Source: CAYRDC01 sp964422925
Lineage (GTDB): Bacteria > Bacteroidota > Bacteroidia > Chitinophagales > S012-47
Length of the DNA: 64,000 nucleotides
Reading direction: 5' to 3'
NCBI GenBank assembly: GCA_964422925.1
Contig: CAYRDC010000001.1
Location: 62,001 to 126,000, forward strand
The stretch's first letter is position 1; every line of letters starts with the position of its first letter. The position numbers were made by a program, and so were the translations under genes. The notes beneath the pieces are model-generated. The model was not told where the DNA came from, did no database searches, and was given only the letters and a program-made list of their open reading frames with translations. Shown piece by piece: positions 48,819-57,877 of this stretch.

Positions 48819-50498
48819 TCAGTTGGTTTTTATGATTTCCGAATGTGTGGACCGGTTGTCCACATAATCACTAACACTAATTTCAAGAATATGTTCACTA
48901 TGTGGTGCAATTCCGGCCAATGAAATATCCAGGTATCCCCGGCCGGGTGTATATTGCGCGTAAACCCACTTCCCGTCCAGGGTTACCCGGTATTGTTTGA
49001 TGCCGGCCAGGTTATCGGTAATCCGGAAGCGCACAAAGTCCTTTTCTTTCGCAGTGAGTTTTTCAATTCGTGGTGGTATGGTATCCGTTGCGAGGTAAAA
49101 GGTGCCGAAATCCCGCACGCTGGCAGTAAAATATCTGCCATTCCAGTGCCCGGTGTACGGGCGCCTCCTGTTTTTATGATCCAGCCGGATCATCAGGGTC
49201 TTTTCCCTGAGCGAAAAATCCGGCACACCGGCTGACAGCGAAATGTCCATATAATGCTGCAGGGGAATATACGGGTACCCTACCTGCCAGGTGTCAGAGA
49301 GGGCATCCGCCCGGGAAGAGCGCTTTTGCAGGGGCACCGGAGCGGAACAATATAGGGAATAAGCCGGCAACACCAGCTTCAGGCCGAAAGTATCGATTGA
49401 ATATTTCCGGCTAAAATCAACTATTCGTTTTCCTGATTCGCTTTTCCCTTTTTGCGGAGCAGCCTGGATTGTAACGGGTATTATTGACCGGTTTCCAGAC
49501 GCATCTTCCAGGGTGACTTGCAGGTTGCGTTTCTGGCCGGGAACCAGCTTCAAGATACCGCTCAATGCAGCATCCGGATACAAAGGAGACAGATCGCCCG
49601 GCTGGCGGAAACAGAATGTGATTTTTTTCCCGCTTTGCTGGCGCTCACGATAGTCGATGTGCGCATTCACAAACCGGACGTCATCAAAAGAGAGCCGACC
49701 GACCCGGAAGTCATACAATAAATTCCCGTTTTCAGTTACCCGGATGGCATATAGTCCATTCCGGTTCTGGCTTCCGTCCATTTGGTCATAAGCCGCCAAT
49801 GCAAGACCAATATCAATGCCTGCGGGACAGGAAAGCGTAACGGGCTTATACCGTCCGGGCAAAGTTCCTTCCGGTCCAACTGAAACACTTTCCAGTGGGC
49901 CTCCCCAGGGGGATTCTGCCCGATAAAGGAATATCCGCTCCGCTACAGGCGCTTTGTGATCCGCTACCGGCAAGCCGTATAGCAGGGGATTCACTGGAAA
50001 TTCCGAAACCGTTTCCCGGATTTCGTAATGCAGGTGCGGACCGGTGCTGCTTCCGCTGTTCCCGCTCCAGCCAATAACTTCTCCCCGGCTCACCCGGAAC
50101 TGCCCCGGCTCGGGATACAGGTCCACGGAATAGGATTCCAGGTGTTCCATCATTTCCCGGACGTATTTCGCGAGCGGAGGGGAAAACGCTGACAAATGGG
50201 CGTACACCGTGGTGTACCCGTCCGGGTGGTCAATATAAACCGCCAGGCCATAGCCAAACGGGGAAAGGCGAATACGGGAAACATACCCTGTGTCGGAGGC
50301 ATAAACCGGCAAACCGGACTGGTCGTTGGTCCTTATGTCCAACCCTGTGTGGTAGTGGTTATAACGGATTTCGCAAAAATTTCCCGACAAAGTAAGGGGA
50401 ATGTCCAGGGGTGGAAGATAATGCAGGTCATGCGGTTCAGGCCCTTGGCCTGCAAAGAGGATCGGCAGCAAAAGCAGGCATAGAAACAGCATGGGCAT
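48819..50498 (-). CDS. M23 family metallopeptidase
   Basis: 559 residues from the ATG at 50498, which gives a signal peptide (MPMLFLCLLLLPILFAGQ). The LytM/M23 domain is N-terminal: NHYHTGLDIRTN (HxxxD zinc ligands), ...GYTTVYAHLS, and GSSTGPHLHYEIR (HxH). The rest (about 200-559) is a set of beta-sandwich segments without a recognised family. It probably cuts peptidoglycan cross-links in the periplasm. The gene is in an operon between the LOG and bcp genes. Confidence 0.92.
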   Translation of the reverse strand: MPMLFLCLLLLPILFAGQGPEPHDLHYLPPLDIPLTLSGNFCEIRYNHYHTGLDIRTNDQSGLPVYASDTGYVSRIRLSPFGYGLAVYIDHPDGYTTVYAHLSAFSPPLAKYVREMMEHLESYSVDLYPEPGQFRVSRGEVIGWSGNSGSSTGPHLHYEIRETVSEFPVNPLLYGLPVADHKAPVAERIFLYRAESPWGGPLESVSVGPEGTLPGRYKPVTLSCPAGIDIGLALAAYDQMDGSQNRNGLYAIRVTENGNLLYDFRVGRLSFDDVRFVNAHIDYRERQQSGKKITFCFRQPGDLSPLYPDAALSGILKLVPGQKRNLQVTLEDASGNRSIIPVTIQAAPQKGKSESGKRIVDFSRKYSIDTFGLKLVLPAYSLYCSAPVPLQKRSSRADALSDTWQVGYPYIPLQHYMDISLSAGVPDFSLREKTLMIRLDHKNRRRPYTGHWNGRYFTASVRDFGTFYLATDTIPPRIEKLTAKEKDFVRFRITDNLAGIKQYRVTLDGKWVYAQYTPGRGYLDISLAGIAPHSEHILEISVSDYVDNRSTHSEIIKTN

Positions 50499-50514
50499 TA
50501 GGATAAGAACCGGT

Positions 50515-51219
50515 TCAGAAATTCGGCCGGAGGCGGCTGGTGGCGTAAAAAACATTAATGTACTCTACCACTTCGTCCGGGTCATCCACCATTCGCACCA
50601 GGTCCAGGTCAACATCATTGATGTTGTGCCGGGCAAGCACCTGATCGCGAATCCAGTCGAACAGCCCGGACCAATAGGATTTTCCTACCAGGATAATGGG
50701 AATGCGGTCGATTTTGCGTGTCTGCACCAGGGTCAGTGACTCAAACAATTCATCGAGGGTACCGAAGCCGCCCGGCAGGACCACAAATCCCTGCGCGTAT
50801 TTCACGAACATCACCTTGCGGACAAAGAAATAGTTGAAGTTAAACAGCTTGTCGGGATCAATGTAGGGATTGGCTTCCTGTTCATGGGGAAGCTCAATGT
50901 TCAGGCCTACCGATTTGCCGGAGTATTCATGGGCTCCCCGGTTGGCGGCTTCCATAATACCAGGCCCGCCCCCGGTGATGATGCCGTACCCTTCCTTCAC
51001 GAGCCGGCCGGCTATATCTCTGGCCAGCTCATAGTATTCATCGCCCGGTTTTGTGCGGGCGCTCCCGAAAATGGATATGCACGGGCCGATTTTTCCAAGC
51101 CGTTCAAACCCCTCCACAAATTCGGACATGATTTTGAACATTCTCCATGAAGTCTCCGCCTGGATTTCAGTCCAGTTTTTGGCTTTAAAGGGCTCTTTTT
51201 TTCGAAATGTTTTATCCAT
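50515..51219 (-). CDS. LOG family protein (TIGR00730, cytokinin-riboside-monophosphate hydrolase type)
   Basis: 234 residues. GGGPGIMEAANRGAHEYSGKSVGLNIELPHEQ and the LOG motif PGGFGTLDE are intact. These proteins cleave nucleoside 5'-monophosphates into base and ribose phosphate; older labels call them lysine decarboxylase. A role in nucleotide salvage is likely. The start overlaps the symporter stop by eight bases. Confidence 0.94.
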   Translation of the reverse strand: MDKTFRKKEPFKAKNWTEIQAETSWRMFKIMSEFVEGFERLGKIGPCISIFGSARTKPGDEYYELARDIAGRLVKEGYGIITGGGPGIMEAANRGAHEYSGKSVGLNIELPHEQEANPYIDPDKLFNFNYFFVRKVMFVKYAQGFVVLPGGFGTLDELFESLTLVQTRKIDRIPIILVGKSYWSGLFDWIRDQVLARHNINDVDLDLVRMVDDPDEVVEYINVFYATSRLRPNF

Positions 51220-52813
51220 TTACTTTTATTTTTTTCTGTCTGGAAGATGAAATCATCAACAAGCCGATGAAAGTAATCATTCCATTCAAAATCAACAATT
51301 CATACCCTATTGAATATCCTTTGAGGGTTTGGTCGTAATTCCAGCCGGCCACCTGGCAGATCCATTGGAAGATTTCAGCCGAATAGTAATAAAACAGGTA
51401 TGTCAGGCCCGGAGCCGCCAGGCAGATCACCGGAACCAGGGTATCGCGCAACTTCCTTTTGGTGAAAATACCGAAGGCGTACAATCCCAGGAGCGGCCCA
51501 TAGGTATATCCTGCCGCCCGGAACAGCTGGTCAATAACTGCCCGGTTGCCTATTTCCCGGAAAATTAAAATGGTAAACAGCAGCAGTACGGAGAAACCGA
51601 TATGCACCAGAAACCGGGTGCGTATTTTTTCTGAATTTTCATTCATACCCAGGAAATCCACGCAGAAGGAGGTGGTCAGGGCGGTAAGGGCGGAATCAGC
51701 GCTGGAATAGGCAGCCGCGATAAGCCCCACTACAAACAACAATCCCACCACGGGGCTGAGATATTTCAAAGCCAGCATAGGGTACAGGTAGTCGGTCGGG
51801 AAACGGGCATCCGGGTTTCTCGTATCCAGCCCGGCCTTTGCCGCTAACTCGTGTAGGGCTTCGTTGGGGAACATATGATTTTCCAGTGTCAAGCCCATTC
51901 CGGTCAGCTCCTGATATTTGTGGATGGCAAACAGGTACAGCAGCGCCCCGAGTGAAAGAAACAACACATTTACTACCATGTGCATCCCCATTTGCCAGTA
52001 AATGTTTCGCTGGGCCAGTTTCAGTTTCTGGATACTCAGGTTTTTTTGCATCATATCCTGGTCGAGCCCGGTCATTACAATGGCAATAAATGCCCCACTG
52101 ATAAACTGCTTCCAGAAAAACCGGCTGTCGCGCCAATCCCAGAAAAATACCTGGCTGTAAGGGCTGTTCCGGATTTGATCAAACAGCCCGCCAAGGCCCA
52201 TATTCATATCCCGGGTAATCAGCACAATGGTCAGCACCATAGCCAGCAGCATAAAAAAGGTTTGCAACGTGTCGGTCCAGACAATGGTGCGGATCCCACC
52301 CCGGAAGGTATAAACCCAGATCAGCAAAATGGTAATCAGAACCGTTATGGCAAACGGCACATGCCAGGGCCCGAACACGAACAATTGGAGAACCCCGGCT
52401 ACCAGGTACAACCGGAAGCTGGCCCCTATGACCCGTGAGATCAGAAAAAAGAAAGCCCCTGTTTTATAGGAATACCGGCCAAACCGGTCGTCAAGGTAAG
52501 TGTAAATGGAAGTCAGTCGCAGGCGGTAATAAACCGGCATGAGGATGAGCGCGATAACCAGGTAACCCGCCATATAGCCCAGCACCATTTGCAGGTAAGA
52601 AAAGGCACTGGTTCCCACCCAGCCGGGTATGGAAATAAAAGTCACACCCGACAAAGAAGCTCCGATCATGCCAAAGGCCACCAGGAACCAGTGGCTTTGC
52701 CGGTTCCCGATAAAAAACATTTTGTTTCCGGCTTTTCTTCCGGTAATCCACCCAATGGTAAGCAGCATGAGGAAATACAGGCCGGTAACCGTAAGAATCA
52801 GGGAAGGATTCAT
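51212..52813 (-). CDS. Sodium:solute symporter family protein
   Basis: 533 residues, about 13-14 membrane helices. SSS family features are GRKAGNKMFFIGNRQSHWFLVAFGMIGASLSGVTFISIPGWVG, YTFRGGIRTIVWTDTLQTFFML and AAAYSSADSALTALTTSFCVDFLG, where the Ser pair after SSADS contributes to the sodium site. Substrate unknown. It is the first gene of the symporter-LOG-M23-bcp run. Confidence 0.93.
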   Translation of the reverse strand: MNPSLILTVTGLYFLMLLTIGWITGRKAGNKMFFIGNRQSHWFLVAFGMIGASLSGVTFISIPGWVGTSAFSYLQMVLGYMAGYLVIALILMPVYYRLRLTSIYTYLDDRFGRYSYKTGAFFFLISRVIGASFRLYLVAGVLQLFVFGPWHVPFAITVLITILLIWVYTFRGGIRTIVWTDTLQTFFMLLAMVLTIVLITRDMNMGLGGLFDQIRNSPYSQVFFWDWRDSRFFWKQFISGAFIAIVMTGLDQDMMQKNLSIQKLKLAQRNIYWQMGMHMVVNVLFLSLGALLYLFAIHKYQELTGMGLTLENHMFPNEALHELAAKAGLDTRNPDARFPTDYLYPMLALKYLSPVVGLLFVVGLIAAAYSSADSALTALTTSFCVDFLGMNENSEKIRTRFLVHIGFSVLLLFTILIFREIGNRAVIDQLFRAAGYTYGPLLGLYAFGIFTKRKLRDTLVPVICLAAPGLTYLFYYYSAEIFQWICQVAGWNYDQTLKGYSIGYELLILNGMITFIGLLMISSSRQKKIKVNG

Positions 52814-52874
52814 AGAGATTTTGTGCTTGGATTGCCCTCAAAGAAAGCCAAAATATGGAAAACCCCTGAAGATT

Positions 52875-53729
52875 TTACAGATGGGTAGGACATCCGATAG
52901 AGCTTCCCCTGAAAGTGTTCAGGCCTTCCAGGTTGAATGAAATGGTCACCCCGCCAAAAAGGTACCAGTCCATATCCGTTGGGTCGCCCCGCTGGTCTCC
53001 GTTGCCATATAAAACAGGCGTGCCCAGGTATTCCCCGGTCCGGTTGGACAGCGCGTTGGCCAGGCTTCCGTTTTCTGAAATGAGGATCAGGGGATCGACA
53101 TAGGTTTTGCTCACATCATCCAGGTAATCGGTAAATGTTTTCCGGAACCCGATTTCCACGCCCATATTCACTAGGTCGGCCAGCGCAATCTTGACCCCAA
53201 GGCCCACGGGAATGCTGACCTGGTACAGCGGGTATTTTTTCCGGTCTGGAAAGGCCGAAGTGCCCTGCCCCTCCGTGCCTAATGGCTGGAGGTAAACCCA
53301 TTCGCCTTTATAGAGTGCCCGTGGGTTAAAATGAAACCCGGCAACCCCGGCAAACAGAAACGGGCTGAAAGGCCGCACATAGGCATCATAACCGAGAATG
53401 TTCCATTCGGCAGTAAGCGCGAGGTCTAAAATGTTGCTTTTAAAACTCAGGTTACGCTGCCGCAGGGCCGGATCAATGGCATTTGCGTCCGTTCCGGAAA
53501 TAACGCCATAAGTCAATCCCAAACGGAAAGAAAAAAACCTTGCCGGATTGTACCGGATAAACCCACCGGCCGCTGAATGGGTTTCCCTGGGCTGAAAAGC
53601 GATAGGGGCCAGGTCGCCTTCATAATTGGATCCGCCCAAAAAAGCACCAACTTCCCAACCCTGCGCGCCTGCCCGGAAAGCGAACAGGCTGAACATCCAA
53701 AAAATCACAAATACGCACTTCTTTCTCAT
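52875..53729 (-). CDS. DUF6089 outer-membrane beta-barrel protein
   Basis: 284 residues from the ATG at 53729, giving a signal peptide (MRKKCVFVIFWMFSLFAF, cut after GAQG). The pattern WEVGAFLGGSNYEGDLAP, FSFRLGLTYGVISGTDAN and the late VNMGVEIGFRKTFTDYLDDVS match DUF6089 barrels. Function unknown. An inverted repeat stands just upstream (53741-53757). Confidence 0.88.
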   Translation of the reverse strand: MRKKCVFVIFWMFSLFAFRAGAQGWEVGAFLGGSNYEGDLAPIAFQPRETHSAAGGFIRYNPARFFSFRLGLTYGVISGTDANAIDPALRQRNLSFKSNILDLALTAEWNILGYDAYVRPFSPFLFAGVAGFHFNPRALYKGEWVYLQPLGTEGQGTSAFPDRKKYPLYQVSIPVGLGVKIALADLVNMGVEIGFRKTFTDYLDDVSKTYVDPLILISENGSLANALSNRTGEYLGTPVLYGNGDQRGDPTDMDWYLFGGVTISFNLEGLNTFRGSSIGCPTHL

Positions 53730-53740
53730 GGTTGATAAAA

Positions 53741-53757
53741 TTACGCCAATGGCGTAA
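53741..53757. promoter_or_regulatory. Inverted repeat upstream of the DUF6089 gene
   Basis: TTACGCC-AAT-GGCGTAA is a perfect 7-bp inverted repeat, 11 bases from the start at 53729. It may be an operator or a leader hairpin. Confidence 0.4.
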
Positions 53758-53816
53758 ACTGCCCAAATTCCTGGGTGCTCTCCCGGACATTGGCTATGAT
53801 ATTTTCGATAAAAAAT

Positions 53817-53824
53817 TAGATTTG
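53817..53824 (+). promoter_or_regulatory. -7 box of the TM2/OB-fold gene
   Basis: TAGATTTG, a full match, 26 bases before the start at 53851. A TTGG at 53790-53793 is about 23 bases upstream and could act as the -33 box. Confidence 0.42.
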
Positions 53825-53850
53825 TAGACGATTGCCAAAAACCAACGATC

Positions 53851-54675
53851 ATGAAAAACAAAAACACAGCTGGAATCCTTGCCCTTATCCTGGGTATTTT
53901 CGGTGCGCATCGTTTTTACCTTGGCCAGTACATCAAAGGGGCTTTGTACATCCTCTTCCCGCCAGTGGCCGCGCTGGTGGTTGCCTGGCTGACCGGTACG
54001 GTTGACATACTGAAAGAAAACACCACGGATCTTGGCATCGGTTTTCTCAACCGGATTTTCTTTGCCCCGATTGTTTATTATTTACCGGTCTTGATCCTGG
54101 CTGTTGTGGAAGCCATTTTATTTTTTGTGCGCTCCAAAGAAAAATTTGACGCGAAATTCAATGCGCAAACGGAAAGCTCCGGGAAAGTGTGGGCTTTTTC
54201 CATTGTAAACATTGCCTTAAGCGTACTGATCCTCTGGTTGTTATTCAACCGGTACTTTGTGGTTCAGAAAGTGGATGTAAACAGCACGGAATCCAAGGTG
54301 GAAATCAGTTCTGCCGATTTGTTTGCCGCTTTTGACAATGACGAAGAGGCCGCCTATGAAAAATATGGAGGCCAGGTGCTTACCATTACCGGTCCCATTG
54401 TGGAAGTCGGCCAGGAAGTAGCCACCGATGAGTATTACCTGGGCCTGGAAGGAGGCATTATTTACAACGTGAAATGCAATTTTCAGCCGGGGGAACAGGA
54501 AAAACTGAAAGACCTGGTGGAAGGCCAGATAGTCACGGTAAAAGGCTACTGCCGCGATCTCACCATGGACCTGAACATTGACGATTGCGTTTTGCTGGAA
54601 GCCGGTGAAAAACCCATGGAGCCGGAACCGGAACCGGTGACGGATTCCCTGCCATTGGAAACAGACACACTGTAA
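53851..54675 (+). CDS. TM2-domain protein fused to an OB-fold (tRNA_anti-like) domain
   Basis: 274 residues. The TM2 domain is at the start (NTAGILALILGIFGAHRFYLGQYIKGALYILF, with GxHRFYLG). Two more helices lie near 70-90 and 115-133. The tRNA_anti-like OB fold follows (SADLFAAFDNDEEAAYEKYGGQVLTITGPIVEVGQEVA...VTVKGYCRDLTMDLNIDDCVLL). The tail is acidic and Pro/Glu-rich. Inner-membrane protein of unknown role. A bidirectional terminator follows. Confidence 0.87.
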   Translation: MKNKNTAGILALILGIFGAHRFYLGQYIKGALYILFPPVAALVVAWLTGTVDILKENTTDLGIGFLNRIFFAPIVYYLPVLILAVVEAILFFVRSKEKFDAKFNAQTESSGKVWAFSIVNIALSVLILWLLFNRYFVVQKVDVNSTESKVEISSADLFAAFDNDEEAAYEKYGGQVLTITGPIVEVGQEVATDEYYLGLEGGIIYNVKCNFQPGEQEKLKDLVEGQIVTVKGYCRDLTMDLNIDDCVLLEAGEKPMEPEPEPVTDSLPLETDTL

Positions 54676-54700
54676 AACTGATCTTCACAAATCCAATAAA

Positions 54701-54728
54701 AAAAGGCTTGCCGCAGGGCAAGCCTTTT
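54701..54728. terminator. Bidirectional terminator between convergent genes
   Basis: AAAAGGCTTGCC and GGCAAGCCTTTT form a perfect 12-bp stem with the loop GCAG. It lies between the stops at 54675 and 54748, so it serves both strands. Confidence 0.85.
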
Positions 54729-54747
54729 CAATTATTTTATTCCATCC

Positions 54748-57114
54748 TCAACGGATCAGGGTAACATTTCCGGATTTGGTTTTTACCGTCCCGTCCACGA
54801 AAGAAGTGATACTGACCACCCAGGTATAAACCCCGCTGGGCTGTGGTTCGCCTTTGTAGGTTCCATCCCAGCCGAAACCAGGCCCTACATTGGTTCCTTC
54901 AAACACCAGCTGCCCCCAGCGGTTGTACACCCGGAAATAGTTCAAATTGACCGGCCCTTCATTGATGACATACAATTCGTCATTCCGGCTGTCACCGTTG
55001 GGCGTAAAGGCATTGGGTATGTACACTTCCCCGTCCACCAGCACGGTAACCAGCACCGAATCCTGGTTGGTGCAGCCATTGGTATCGGTCACGGTCAGCA
55101 CATACCATGTGGTTTCCTCCGGGGTTACCACTATGTTCTGGCCTGAAATATTCCCCGGGTTCCATATCCAGCTAATGATGCCGGAACTGCCCGTGCCGAA
55201 AAGATTTGCCGGATCGCCAGCGAAAATCGTAGTATCATAGTCAGCCGATACACTTGGGGCCGGCATAACAATCACTGTCACCTGGTCGGTATTGGAACAC
55301 CCGTTGGCATCCGTACCGGTAACGGTGTATGTAGTCGTGCTGTTTGGCGATACCGTAACCGTTTGCTGATTGGGAGGGCTTATAGTGCTTGGCGCCCATG
55401 TATAGCTCACTGCGGTACCGTTGGCCGTCAGCTGGATTTCATCGCCATAGCAAATCACCTCATCCAGGCCGGCATTCACGGAAGGCAACGGGTTAACCGT
55501 AACCTGAACGGTACCCTGGTTAGTACAACCCTGCGCGTTGGTTACCGTGACGGTATAGGTTATTGTTGAATCAGGTGTTGCAGTTGGGTTGGCAATGTTC
55601 GGGTTGTTCAATGTACCGCTTGGGCTCCAGCTAAAATTACTGGCGTTACTGCCTGCCTGCAGGGTAATGGACTCCCCGATACACACACTGGTATCGGGCG
55701 TGACGGTCAGGGTAGGCGTCTGGCCCACCTGCACCGTAATTGTGTCATAGGCATCGCAGAAACCATTGGTCCCGTGCAACACATATGTGGTAGTTACCGA
55801 TGGCGACAAAACCGGGTTCTTTATCGTGGGGTCGCTCACTCCGGTAACCGGTGACCAATCGTAAGAAGTAAAATCAACCGTTATAAGGGGATTCATCTGG
55901 ATACTGTCCCCGTCACACAGCGATACATCCGGGCCGAGGTCAATGCTCGGGTTCCGGACTTCCACATGGTAAGAATAAACATTGGTGCCTGTGTAAGGAC
56001 AGGCATCATCTTGCACGGTTACCGTGAAAAGATGGGTTCCCACATCGGACGCAGTGGGCGTCCAGCAGAAGGTAGCCGTTGGATACTGCCCGCCCGTAGA
56101 CGTAAAAGTCCCGCCCGGAATCCCCTGGTTCCAGCCAATGGTGACGCTTTGGAAAGGATCCAAATCATGCGTATAAATATCGAAGCAGAACGACTGCCCC
56201 GGGCAAACAGCGGTATCATATAAACCAGAGCTGTCTATACCGGAGGCAGTAGGCAGGTTATTATTGCAATTGACTACGGTAAACTGAATATCCCGTACTG
56301 TTTCACCGATTTTCACTCCGTTCCGGTACTCTTCCACGAGAACAGAGAGCACCCCTACCTGGGTCTGGTCCGGGATAAAGGTAATGGTCCCGGTATTCGG
56401 ATCAATAGATACCCCGTTTACAGTTGACAGCGGGTTTGTGGCCGAATATCCGCTTCCCCAGGCAACCGGAGTGGAGGGGCCATCCATGGGGTTGACCAGC
56501 GTAAACACCAGAGAATCCCCGTCCGGGTCATACACCCCGTGGTTGTAACTGGTAAACTGCATGACACAGGTAAAAGGCACGGGAGTGTTCAGGAACTGCG
56601 GGGAACTGTTACAAGGAACCGTCACATTGTTAAGCATGGCATGCAGGTACAGGCTTTCACCACCAGGATTGGCCAAAGTGGTAATGGCCGCATTGCGGCA
56701 ACAGGTGCTCCAACTAAGCACCCAATCGGTACATTGCGCGTTCAATACCAGTATCCCTTGGTATACATATTCTTCCACTCCATACGCAGCCGAAGGATTA
56801 GAGCATGCGCTTTGCCCTCCGGGACAAACCGGAGTGATATCAATACCCGTCTGTCCCGGTACGGGGCTTAATGTAATAGTACCGTTGATGCCACAGGATG
56901 CAGAACTGTAATTCAGGGTAGCAGAAGTAGGAGCGGAAACGCCCTTGCAATCGCGAAAAAACTTTAAAGTGACCAAAAAGCTATCCCTGTTTCCGTCCGT
57001 ATCCAGACAGGTATACGTAATATCGCCACCCATGCAGTGCGAGGCACGGGCAGAGGGAGCCAACAGGCTCAACCCTGTCATTACAAGTAAAAAGGCAAGT
57101 ACTTGTTTCTTCAT
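54748..57114 (-). CDS. Large PKD-like adhesin-type protein with T9SS type B (gliding-associated) tail
   Basis: 788 residues. Signal peptide ends ARASH; the region after it (HCMGGDITYTCLDTDGNRDSFLVTLKFFRDCKG) is a Cys-rich head common in large flavobacterial surface proteins. Three PKD-like repeats of about 85 residues follow (CIGESITLQAGSNASNFSWSPSG, CYGDEIQLTANGTAVSYTWAP, IFAGDPANLFGTGSSGIISWIWNPG). The gliding-motility-associated C-terminal domain is clear: VYIPNAFTPNGDSRNDELYV, FRVYNRWGQLVFEG and GVYTWVVSITSF. It is a surface protein exported by the T9SS and probably adhesive. Confidence 0.93.
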   Translation of the reverse strand: MKKQVLAFLLVMTGLSLLAPSARASHCMGGDITYTCLDTDGNRDSFLVTLKFFRDCKGVSAPTSATLNYSSASCGINGTITLSPVPGQTGIDITPVCPGGQSACSNPSAAYGVEEYVYQGILVLNAQCTDWVLSWSTCCRNAAITTLANPGGESLYLHAMLNNVTVPCNSSPQFLNTPVPFTCVMQFTSYNHGVYDPDGDSLVFTLVNPMDGPSTPVAWGSGYSATNPLSTVNGVSIDPNTGTITFIPDQTQVGVLSVLVEEYRNGVKIGETVRDIQFTVVNCNNNLPTASGIDSSGLYDTAVCPGQSFCFDIYTHDLDPFQSVTIGWNQGIPGGTFTSTGGQYPTATFCWTPTASDVGTHLFTVTVQDDACPYTGTNVYSYHVEVRNPSIDLGPDVSLCDGDSIQMNPLITVDFTSYDWSPVTGVSDPTIKNPVLSPSVTTTYVLHGTNGFCDAYDTITVQVGQTPTLTVTPDTSVCIGESITLQAGSNASNFSWSPSGTLNNPNIANPTATPDSTITYTVTVTNAQGCTNQGTVQVTVNPLPSVNAGLDEVICYGDEIQLTANGTAVSYTWAPSTISPPNQQTVTVSPNSTTTYTVTGTDANGCSNTDQVTVIVMPAPSVSADYDTTIFAGDPANLFGTGSSGIISWIWNPGNISGQNIVVTPEETTWYVLTVTDTNGCTNQDSVLVTVLVDGEVYIPNAFTPNGDSRNDELYVINEGPVNLNYFRVYNRWGQLVFEGTNVGPGFGWDGTYKGEPQPSGVYTWVVSITSFVDGTVKTKSGNVTLIR

Positions 57115-57241
57115 TATTGTGAAATTATGCCGGCTTCGTAAAGATATTATGACAATATGATACGGCTAAGATAAAGAATTTAGCACATCCAAGCGTTAAA
57201 GAGCGGTAATTTTAACAAAAGGGCTATTCAGCCCAAACTTG

Positions 57242-57249
57242 TATTTTTG
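57242..57249 (+). promoter_or_regulatory. -7 box next to the recR start
   Basis: TATTTTTG fits TAnnTTTG but ends four bases before the ATG at 57254, the same close spacing as at 32089-32096. A small hairpin (GGGCT/AGCCC, 57221-57234) precedes it. Confidence 0.3.
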
Positions 57250-57253
57250 AGCA

Positions 57254-57877
57254 ATGACTTTCCCCTCCGCCATTATTGAAGAAGCGGTAAGTGCTTTCAA
57301 GAATTTACCGGGGATTGGCCGGAAAACCGCCCTGCGACTGGTTTTGCACCTTTTGCAAAAAGACCAAGAAAGCCTGGATGCCTTTGCCGATTCGATAAAA
57401 CGCCTGGGTACTGACCTGCAATACTGCAAGCGCTGCCATAACATTGCCGAAGGCGATTTATGCAATTTATGCGCGGATAAACAACGAGATCAATCGCTGG
57501 TATGTGTGGTGGAAAACCTCCGGGAACTGATTGCCATTGAAAATACGGGGCAGTACCGGGGGGTCTATCATATCCTGGGCGGTGTGATCTCCCCGGTGGA
57601 AGGAATCGGGCCGGAAAGCCTGAACATCGACAGCCTGATTCAGCGCGTTAAAAACGAACCGGTCAAGGAACTGATTATGGCCCTGAACCCAACCATGGAA
57701 GGAGACACTACCATTTTTTATATTTCAAGACAGCTGGAAAACACCGGTATCAAAATCACCACCCTGGCCCGCGGGGTAGCCTTTGGCGGTGACCTGGAAT
57801 ATGTCGATGACCTGACCCTTGCCCGGTCCCTGGCGACCCGCCTGCCTTATGATAAATATCTGTCCGGAAAACCATGA
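57254..57877 (+). CDS. recR: Recombination mediator protein RecR
   Basis: 207 residues. Helix-hairpin-helix FKNLPGIGRKTALRLVLHLL, a zinc finger C-x2-C...C-x2-C (YCKRCHNIAEGDLCNLC), and a Toprim domain with VVENLRELIAIENTGQYRGVYHILGG and LIMALNPTMEGDTT. With RecO it helps RecA load on gapped DNA. Its stop overlaps the glycosyltransferase start by four bases (ATGA). Confidence 0.97.
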   Translation: MTFPSAIIEEAVSAFKNLPGIGRKTALRLVLHLLQKDQESLDAFADSIKRLGTDLQYCKRCHNIAEGDLCNLCADKQRDQSLVCVVENLRELIAIENTGQYRGVYHILGGVISPVEGIGPESLNIDSLIQRVKNEPVKELIMALNPTMEGDTTIFYISRQLENTGIKITTLARGVAFGGDLEYVDDLTLARSLATRLPYDKYLSGKP

